From NCBI GenBank assembly GCA_949825045.1, contig OX463806.1, forward strand, positions 41,378,208 to 41,442,207: a stretch of DNA of 64,000 nucleotides, written 5' to 3'. This DNA comes from Argyresthia goedartella. Its lineage: Eukaryota; Arthropoda; Insecta; Lepidoptera; Argyresthiidae. The notes beneath the pieces were generated by a model that had not been told where the DNA came from, searched no databases, and worked only from the letters and a program-made list of their open reading frames with translations. A program made the position numbers and the translations under genes. Position 1 is the stretch's first letter; each line of letters opens with the position of its first letter. Below are positions 56,952 through 64,000 of this stretch, in pieces.

Positions 56952-59089
56952 ATGAATTCACAAACCCGGAAGCTGAAAAGGCAATGCATTATCAAACTAT
57001 CCGCGTTATTACGTGAAGAGCTGATTAATATGTTGGAGGAAGAAATACATAAGAAGAAACTAATTTGGGTACGAAATTGGATCAGTGACAGATATGCTAC
57101 TGGAGCCTCAGCTTTGATTTTGAAACAGTTAAGATTGGAAGATCCCTCAGAGTACAGGATGGCGTTACGACTAAATGCTGAAAATTTTGACGAATTACTT
57201 TCTCTCATCGAAAATTCTGTTCAGCGTCAAGACACTGTGATGAGAGATGCTTTACTGGCAAAAATAAAGCTGGAACTAACATTGACATACTTGTGTACTG
57301 GAATGAGTTACCGAAGTCTAAGTCACTTTTACCGTGTGTCCAAGCCGTCTATAACAAAATGTATACCAGAAGTGAGTCGGGCAATCTATGCAGCACTCAA
57401 ACAATTTATTAAGGTAAGTGTTTATTAAATAAACCTTATTTAAAACTAATCTGAGGTAATATGGGTAGCTCCATACATTATTATTATACGTACAAGGTGG
57501 GCCCAAGCAATAGACAAAGCCGAAAACTACAGGAACTACTCATGACCATCATTTGGGCCCACCTTATTTAAAACAATACAAAGACAAATGAAAACAATAA
57601 TCATTTCTTAGTATAATAATTTTAACATAAGCTTACAAAATCAATAACGAAAATAAAATATCTAGGAAACAGAGTAACAATTAGGCATTAATGTAAGCAA
57701 ATTCTATAATATTACTAATATTATGAGAGTCATCATTACTACCATTATCATAAGAAATGGGTGACATATTATTGTTATCATTTACATGAAAACCAAGAGA
57801 AGAGCTGGTAGTGCTCGAATAGGCTGATGGACTATATGGCGCCGTCGGCGTGGTCTGCGGTGGCGGTGGTGGTGGCGGCGGCGGCGGTGGCGGTGGTAGT
57901 ACATAGCTTGATTGATTGTATTGGGTACTACCTACAAAAGGCTTCGAGGAGTTCGACTGAGAGTATTGTGTCAGCATCGACTGGGTTAGTTGAGGATTAT
58001 GATAATAAGATGACTGCTTAGCACGTATATCAGCAAGTCTGCAATTGGTTAATATACTCTGTATTGCTTGTTGAGCAATTACAGCCTGTTCTTCTGACAG
58101 CTTTTTCAATTGAGATGACACACTCCTGCTAAAATAATCAAAATCTGAATCTTCATCGACTTTCGGCGTTGTATCATCTTGCATATTTTTTAAATCTTTA
58201 ATCATTACAGCCATTTGTGACAGTTTGCTGCGCTTAGATCTTGTACGCGGTGTAAATGCCGGAGTTGCCGATTGTGGTGAATCTGGTTGAACAATATCAG
58301 AGGAAGTTCCTTGTTCACTATCATCATTAGTGTCATTAGTATTGTCGGTTTCTATGTTATCCTGTAAGCACAAAAAATAAGATTAGAAAAAACTTAAGTA
58401 CTTTAATCCTTTAACTATTTTTTTAGGTCCCAAGAACAGCTGAAGAATGGAAAACAGTCGAAGAAGGGTTTAGAACACGATGGAATTTCCCCTCATGTTA
58501 TGGCGCAATTGACGGAAAACATGTTGCAATAAAAGCTCCTCCTAAAAGTGGAAGTCAATTTTTCAATTACAAAAAAACTAACAGTATTATATTGTTAGCT
58601 ATTGTCGATCACGACTATTGCTTTACATACATAGATGTCGGCGCCAGTGGTAGCGCATCTGATGGAGGCGTTTTTAAAAACTGTTCGATGTACCAACAAC
58701 TGGAAAATGGCCTTTTACCTGAAGATGGTGTCATTGTCGGAGATGCGGCATTTCCGCTGAAGAAATATTTAATGACTCCATTTCGAGGTGTTAATCTCGG
58801 CACAGAACAAAAAGTGTTTAACTACAGGCTATCACGAGCCAGACGGATTGTTGAAAATGCCTTCGGGATCTTAGTCAATAGATTCCGGGTATTCGAAAAG
58901 CCAATACCTACTAATTTGGTAACAGTAGATGCAATAGTATGTGCAACCTGTGCACTCCATAATTGGCTAAGAAAGAAATCGGAGCTTTATGTCACAGCAA
59001 CATGTGTAGACAGGGAAGACCAGCACGGAAATTTTTTGCCAGGTTTATGGAGAAATGAAATAACTGCCCTAGAGAGTATTTCGAGTTAA
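56952..59089 (+). CDS. PIF/Harbinger transposase (two exons)
   Basis: Exon 1 is 56952-57413 and exon 2 is 58427-59089, joined in phase 0 (AAG|GTAAGT ... TTTTTTTAG|GTC) into 374 residues. Exon 1 holds the helical N-terminus (LTYLCTGMSYRSLSHFYRVS, an HTH). Exon 2 is the DDE_Tnp_4 domain: CYGAIDGKHV (Asp183), DVGASGSASDGGVF, GDAAFPL (Asp260) and RRIVENAFGIL (Glu297). No stop or shift was found, so it may be functional. It acts in the nucleus, normally with the MADF/Myb-like partner encoded on the other strand. The intron contains the partner's second exon in antisense. Confidence 0.93.
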
Positions 59090-60289
59090 GGCAGCAATCA
59101 TTCTGCAAATAATGCCAGAATAAAAAGAGAACTATACAAATATTTTTTTGTTAACACCGGAAGTGTCCCTTGGCAATTAAGAAGCATAAATTAAGGTGCC
59201 TCACAGAGTGTTTTATACTCGGCAAATCGTAATCAGTTTCTGGTACCTATATGTAATTATTATACAGGGTGACATTTAATTAGCTGACCATATTTTGGGG
59301 AATTATAGTACCCATCATTATGAACAACTTTCCCCAAGAAACATACACCTTGAATTTTAAGACACTCTAAATAAAGCCGAAACCTGGTTGGTGTAGACCG
59401 TGGACACTATCGAGTGGTGGCACAATTTTCCAAATCGGGTGAAAAAAAACTCGCAAATTGAGTCAACTTTTAGATAAAAGTTGCTTAAATATTCGAGTTT
59501 TCTTAGAAAGAACTCGAAAATTTACTCATTATCGTTTTTCACCCGATTTGGATAATTGTGCCACAACTCGATAGTGTCCACGGTCTACACCAACCAGGTT
59601 TCGGCTTTAGAGTGTCTGAAAATTCACGGTGAATAGTCGCAAATGAAAAAAAACATTCGTCCCCCAGTACATGGCCCCGATCTACTATGGGAGACCCAAA
59701 AATTGTTTTCGTTTGCGACCATATGCTCCATAGGGTTCTTTATAATGATGGGTACTATCATTCCCTAAAATATGGTCAGCTAATTAAATGTCACCCTGTA
59801 TAATCTAGGGTTTTGAAAAAGGAAAACGTACCTAAACAAATGGGTCACCCTGTACTGTTTTTGATCCTACTTGAATAGTTAAAAAAATGTTAAAATATGT
59901 ACCTACTGAGATAATACTTTTGGTACTTATTAAACAATAATAATACTTATTGTAGTTTTACGTTTCGTTGACACATTCTTGATAAATGCATCTAATTCTT
60001 CAAACCATTTTACCCTCGGCTTATAAACATTTCCTCCAGCACCCGATCTTGTCGATTGCTCAATTTTATTTAGTGCTAAATAGTACGAACTCCTGATACT
60101 TTTAATTTTCATCTTTATTTGATTGATGTCCAATCCTTCTATAGACATTCCTAACCTTATTGTTTGCAGCGCTGTTAGGCGCTTTTCCTTGTTTCGATAA
60201 TCGTCGCATCTTTTGTCCCAAAGACATTCTTGTTCTCTATATAGTTGAACAAGCTGTAATATTTCGTTGTCACTGAGTTTCCGCGCCAT
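57681..60289 (-). CDS. MADF-BESS protein of the Harbinger element (two or more exons)
   Basis: Exon 1 starts at 60289 (MARKLSDNEILQLVQLYREQ) and encodes a MADF domain (CLWDKRCDDYRNKEKR, IKSIRSSYYLALNKIE, VKWFEELDAFI), open to 59930. The last exon starts at 58361 after CTTACAG and runs to a stop at 57681. It has an acidic S/T region, a BESS-like motif (DFDYFSRSVSSQLKKLSEEQ), a 13-residue proline run and a polar tail. The donor of exon 1 is unresolved: a phase-0 GT exists only at weak sites, and either a small middle exon or an alternative acceptor is possible. The partner's DNA-binding and nuclear-import help is known for this superfamily; here it is inferred. Transposase exon 2 lies in this gene's intron. 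Confidence 0.82.
59265..59798. mobile_element. MITE type A copy in the MADF-gene intron
   Basis: CAGGGTGACATTTAATTAGC and its reverse complement at the ends, TA on both sides. Its centre is interrupted by another element (59346-59632). Confidence 0.88.
59346..59632. mobile_element. MITE type B nested in MITE type A
   Basis: Arms of over 100 bases (AAACCTGGTTGGTGTAGACC ... CACTATCGAGT) pair almost perfectly. Comparison with the uninterrupted type A copy at 42.10 kb shows the insertion point, with ATA on both sides as a probable 3-bp duplication. Confidence 0.85.
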
Positions 60290-60557
60290 TTTACCCGAAG
60301 AAGGTACACCCTAAATTACTTTACGGCACGAAGGCGTGCTAGGGACTGGCAGCGACATGTTTACACGAGTCCGAAAAATTGGCGCGGGGTAGCGAGAGAC
60401 GGGGGCGGAGGTCACTGGCGCCAAAAAATAGGCGCGTGTTCTATTCTGTGCCTGCGCTGGCATGCCGCGAAAAATTGGCGCCGAAACTGTTTATACGGTG
60501 CCTTTTTTAGGCGCCGTAATTTAGGCGGCTGAAAATTGTCTTCGTATAAATCGACCT

Positions 60558-61000
60558 TGAGAGACTGATTGCGGCGGAAAATTTTCTCATGGTCCGCAAT
60601 ACGTGCTTCAAGGGGATTTACACGATCAGTTCTACCGCATCCGTTCGCAAGCCAACGCATGGTGTAAACAGTCAACGCGCCGCCCTCAAAACGTATCGGC
60701 GACCGGATCGGTCGCCGCGCTAGGTGGCGGCGGCCGATTCGACGTCGCATGGGTCGCCGATCCGTTCTGAAGGATCATTCACACAGCGGTACTACCTAGT
60801 AACGGCCGCCGGATCAGCCACCCGATGGGTCTTTACACTACTCTTGCCATCGCAACGGCGGCCGATTCGACGTCGCATCGGCCGCCGTTGCGTTCTGCGG
60901 CGACAGCTCGGGCGACCGTTGCTTTCTGCGGCGGCTGATCCGGCGGCCGATGCGTTGGCTGCAGCTTACAAGGGCCTAGTCCTGCAACTGTACAAAAATC
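60558..61000. repeat. GC-rich repeat cluster
   Basis: GGCGGCCGATTCGACGTCGC occurs at about 60729 and 60857 within a GC-rich stretch with several CGGCGACC/GGTCGCCG pairs. CGCAAGCCAACGCATGG (60649) is partly complementary to CCGATGCGTTGGCTGCAG (60947). It looks like a TIR element or CpG-rich satellite piece of unknown type. Confidence 0.5.
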
Positions 61001-61655
61001 CTTATTGTGGGTGCCCGGTTGCATATCCTTAAGCTTAAGGCTCATTCTCATTCATAAGTTTCGATAACTTCAGAAGTTATGATCAAAAAATGCCAAAAAT
61101 TATCTTTTTATCACACCTGCTCTGAAAATACATACTAATTATACCAATTAGAGAGAAGAAACGCCTTTATCCCGCCCTTCAAATCCTTTCATCCCAAGGT
61201 ATGGAAGTTTGTATGAAAATCCTTCCGACCCAAGGGTGGGAAGTATGTATGAAATTCCATTACATACCCGGTTTTTTTTTTTTTATTTCTCAGCAGTCAT
61301 ACTGCAAAGAGACTTTAACTGTCTACTAATTAAATTTCAAGTAAATTGTTACTGGCCACATACAGTTTTTTTTTTACCAGTTACCAACCTCCTTGGTGCA
61401 TACAGAAAATTAAAAACGAAATTATTTTTGTATATAAAACGCGCGGAATCACGGAAGAAGTGGCTGCATGACCTTATGATCTTAGCCTACTCCAGAAACG
61501 GGCGAATAAAAAAAGGAAAAGCCCGCGCATTTTCGCAAAAACTTCGATTGATTTAGCATTTATCTTTGTGTTTTTTGTAAAATATGGATGCATTTATGTC
61601 TATAATTTTCCTCGTAGGTGTAATAAAAAGCACTATACATACCTCAGGATAAAGT
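61001..61655. other. Intergenic, nothing recognised
   Basis: A frame at 61209-61556 (KRAESRKKWLHDLMILAYSR) is basic and low-complexity; I do not recognise it. A T-run at 61271. Confidence 0.35.
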
Positions 61656-61731
61656 ACAGTTCCATACCTCAAATGGTTTGCGCCCCTCGCAAGCTCGTGG
61701 CGCAAATGCCATAATCTCGGTATGGAACTGT
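61656..61731. repeat. Two-part hairpin
   Basis: ACAGTTCCATACC pairs with GGTATGGAACTGT (13 bp), and inside it TTTGCGCC pairs with GGCGCAAA (8 bp). A poly-C tract follows at about 61769. Confidence 0.75.
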
Positions 61732-61892
61732 CACTTTCTTCCCTCTGAAGTAATGTACTATTCCTTCCCCCCCCCCCCCTCCCCTTATCTCAGAAACTAC
61801 AGACTCTAAAATGATGAAAAAAGTACAGAATATATAACTTAAGCCAAAGATTACAGGAAAAATTACCCGGAATTGCCAAGGTTTTTTCTATT

Positions 61893-62330
61893 TGTTTACC
61901 ACATACAAACTTATGAATGAATCTGGTTACGTACATGGAGTATGAAAGTAGCCGCACTAATAACTTTGTTAACAACATTTTGCTATCTAAAATACATAAT
62001 GCCCTCTAGAGGCCGCTATTTTAACTTAAGTGTGAAGTCACATAGCCTGTGAACAATAAAGATGCTTCTAATGATAACTTATTTGTCCAATTCTGATAAG
62101 TAGTTAAGATGTTCTGGTGGAACAAATGAACATTCATACATACCGGTCAAACACATAACCCTTCTTTTGGCTTCGCTGTATTCAGGTAAAAATAAATAAA
62201 TAGCGTCATGGCTTTTCCCCTTTGAAGTGGTAAAGGCACAGTTATTACAAACTATTCACTCCACACCATCCATACCATTGTACGAAATCCTTCGCGCGCG
62301 AGTTCGACTCGCACTTGACTGGTTTTCCAT
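61893..62330 (-). repeat. Family A copy interrupted by another repeat
   Basis: 61893-61990 (ACATACAAACTTATGAATGA to TTTTGCTATCTAAAAT) and 62262-62330 (AACTATTCACTCCACACC to TCGACTCGCACTTGAC) are consecutive parts of family A. About 270 bp between them carries TAGCGTCATGGCTTTTCCCC, the repeat also seen near 30.48, 33.03 and 49.87 kb. Confidence 0.7.
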
Positions 62331-62647
62331 AATGTTTTCAGGGTACGTACATACTTTTACGTACCCTGAAATGGGGTACGTACATGTATGTAATGGGTAT
62401 GTAATAATGAGGTACGGGTAGGTACATGTATGTCGTATTAGTATGAGTACACATAAATCTGAGTGAGATTCTTTAACATCCACGATTTTTTCTAAACTAC
62501 TAAACCGATTTAGACGTACCCAGGTATTTACTAATCTTTAGAATCGCAGTTATCCCAAGTATTCCCAAGTGTCATAGGATGGTATAAATATGACGTCATC
62601 ATAAGAACAATATAGCAGATTCTGTTATGCTATATTGAGTGACAAAG
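62331..62647. other. Intergenic with a short palindrome
   Basis: TCAGGGTACGTA at 62337 pairs with TACGTACCCTGA ending at 62370, followed by GTACATGTATG-type repeats. Nothing else seen. Confidence 0.5.
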
Positions 62648-62760
62648 AAAAAAAAACTTCTAATCTCTTATCAAGTGGAGTAGGTATCAAAATGAACGAT
62701 ATTGAAAGCTTATAATTAATTATTATGAAAAATCGTGCAATTTGTACCTTAAATAAAAAA

Positions 62761-63297
62761 GTGGCCAAGTGCGAGTCGGACTCGCCCCTGAAGGGTTCCG
62801 TTGTAGCAAGTAATTATGTGACTGGATGTTTGTGTTGTAATGTAACTTTGATTTTCATAGAGTTTGTATGAATGACAAAGTTATCTTTGCGGTTTTTAAA
62901 ACATTTATATCTTAAAAAGTGCTTATTTTATTTTGTTCCAACCAATTTTCGTTGTAAGAATATTTTTTGTAAATTTTTCACTCTCCTACTTTAAAAGTTA
63001 AAGGGGTGGGGGGGGGGGACACTATTGTCCACTTTGGAAGGGTCTGTCTCTTCAGCGAATTACTTTGAGGAAAAATGGTTTCAGGAACCTTTAAAGACCT
63101 GTCTATAGAGACCCCACACAATATAGGTTTGATGAAAAACATATGTTTTCAGTTTCATGTATTTTAATTATTTTAATTTTTCAATTTTTGTATAAAAAAT
63201 CGTAAAGCGGTTCACAGAATACATCTACATACCAAGTTTCAACTGTGAAGTTCTAATAGTTTCTGCATACAGTTGCTGTGTTTCTCTACGGAACCCT
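62761..63297 (+). repeat. Family A copy with defined ends
   Basis: Begins GTGGCCAAGTGCGAGTCGGA and ends CTCTACGGAACCCT. Arm A shows the empty site (AATAAAAAGCGGTCACG in this orientation), so the element sits between A-runs, with a probable AAAAA duplication. Confidence 0.8.
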
Positions 63298-63596
63298 AAA
63301 AAGCGGTCACGTACACGCATATCAGAGGCACTATGCAGACAGAAGATGGCGTAAGGTAAGTTTGATCGTCGCCGCGTTCGCAAACAGAACGCGGCGAAGA
63401 TCAAACGAACCCAATCAAACTCGACCTAGTAGTCATACAAATAAAGTCTAATCGAAATCATAGAATAAATTGAAAAACTTGTTTCGGGGAATGGTTATGT
63501 TGTGTTGCCAACACAACAAAAAAATATGCACCTTTTTATGAATCTTTCCAACTAGAATAATTATGAAAATTATTCTAGTTGGTTGAATGTGGTATA

Positions 63597-63700
63597 CGTC
63601 GCGCAACGAGTTATGAGCGGTGGCCTTGAATGCGCAGTAATCACTTTTCAATACCTGTACATATGCGCAGTAACTCACGCCAACGTCGCCTAGCGACAAC
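63597..63700. mobile_element. Small TIR element in arm B
   Basis: CGTCGCGCAACGAGTTATGA at left resembles the 41.17 kb element (CCTCGCGCCACGTGTTATGA), and the right end pairs with it. TA on both sides. Confidence 0.65.
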
Positions 63701-63900
63701 TAACTGAATCAACCAAATCCAATAGAAAATCCACTAGCCACTAAAACCATTTTTGACCGCTAAAATGGAAGTCTAAACCACCATATCTAGTGAAAAATCC
63801 ACTGAGTTGGCAACACTTGCACCCTGACTGATTGGAGTGTGTTTCCGACAAACAATCCTTTGAAGTACCGCCGCCACGTAGGGTAAAAGCGCACATTTAC

Positions 63901-64000
63901 TGGTGCGGCTTCTTTCATACTCAGGCATTCATAAATTTGTGTATGTGGTATTGAAATAAAATGCAGTCGGAATATTTGTATTTATAGTAATTTCAGTTGT
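63901..64000 (+). repeat. Family A fragment at the window edge
   Basis: TGCGGCTTCTTTCATACTC and GTGTATGTGGTATTGAAA match the family A middle. Continues to the window end. Confidence 0.5.

Larger units (their letters stand above)
56036..60557. mobile_element. PIF/Harbinger DNA transposon, 4.5 kb
   Basis: Terminal inverted repeats of about 48 bp (left end AGGTCGATTTAGACGAAGAC, right end its reverse complement with one mismatch) are flanked by TGA on both sides, fitting the 3-bp duplication of this superfamily. It carries a plus-strand transposase and a minus-strand MADF-BESS gene, the usual two-gene set. A TIR element (56151-56781) and nested MITEs (59265-59798) have inserted since. Confidence 0.9.
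62648..63900 (-). repeat. Arm B of the inverted repeat, with two inserts
   Basis: Reverse-complement counterpart of 53160-53745. It contains a family A element (62761-63297) and a small TIR element (63597-63700) that arm A lacks at the same places. Confidence 0.85.

Noticed and set aside
1..64000. CRISPR arrays, bacterial operons or rRNA
   Set aside because: No regularly spaced direct repeats, no Shine-Dalgarno-led gene clusters and no rRNA motifs; introns and SINEs show nuclear eukaryotic DNA.

Overview
The window looks like insect nuclear DNA, most likely from a moth or butterfly. Two conserved host genes are recognisable by their exon structure: a UBE2G2/Ubc7 ubiquitin-conjugating enzyme (about 1.0-5.1 kb) and the 5' half of a Roquin (RC3H) gene (29.4-33.3 kb). 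A third gene (10.9-11.7 kb) encodes a 259-residue protein I cannot name firmly; its C-terminal end resembles the FD..SP.D motif of Ski7/HBS1-type proteins. The lepidopteran assignment rests on several dispersed repeat types I associate with that order (tRNA-derived SINEs, the GGCCAAGTGCGAGTCGGACTCG repeat, called family A here) and on the insect-like element mix. No database search was possible.

Nearly everything else is mobile DNA. From left to right: LINE debris and small TIR elements around and inside the Ubc7 gene (0-10 kb); TIR elements, SINEs, a long foldback and LINE tails (12-19 kb); a jockey-like and an RTE-like LINE (20.8-24.1 kb); a complete but defective Gypsy element with 90-bp LTRs and a 5-bp target duplication (25.2-29.4 kb), antisense to Roquin and ending 67 bp before its first coding ATG; a Tc1 element with TA duplication in the second Roquin intron (31.4-33.0 kb); a DNA element of unrecognised superfamily with ten copies of a 15-bp motif around a transposase-like reading frame (34.2-37.1 kb); Tc1, SINE and LINE debris (38.8-42.6 kb); a BEL/Pao retrotransposon with LTRs and target duplication, lacking reverse transcriptase and RNase H (42.8-48.1 kb), nested in a family A repeat that is itself nested in LINE debris; an intact-looking 380-residue DUF4817-type transposase (50.7-51.9 kb); and a PIF/Harbinger element (56.0-60.6 kb) whose transposase and MADF-BESS genes are interlocked, each carrying an exon inside the other's intron on the opposite strand.

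The last 11 kb are bracketed by two inverted copies of one sequence (53.16-53.75 and 62.65-63.90 kb). One of them was later hit by a family A element, giving an empty-site/filled-site pair that fixes the ends of that repeat.

The host genes do not form an operon or pathway. The layout is conserved genes far apart with layered transposon insertions between their exons. Coordinates of protein-coding parts are exact where splice sites and reading frames agree; the ends of degenerate repeats are approximate.
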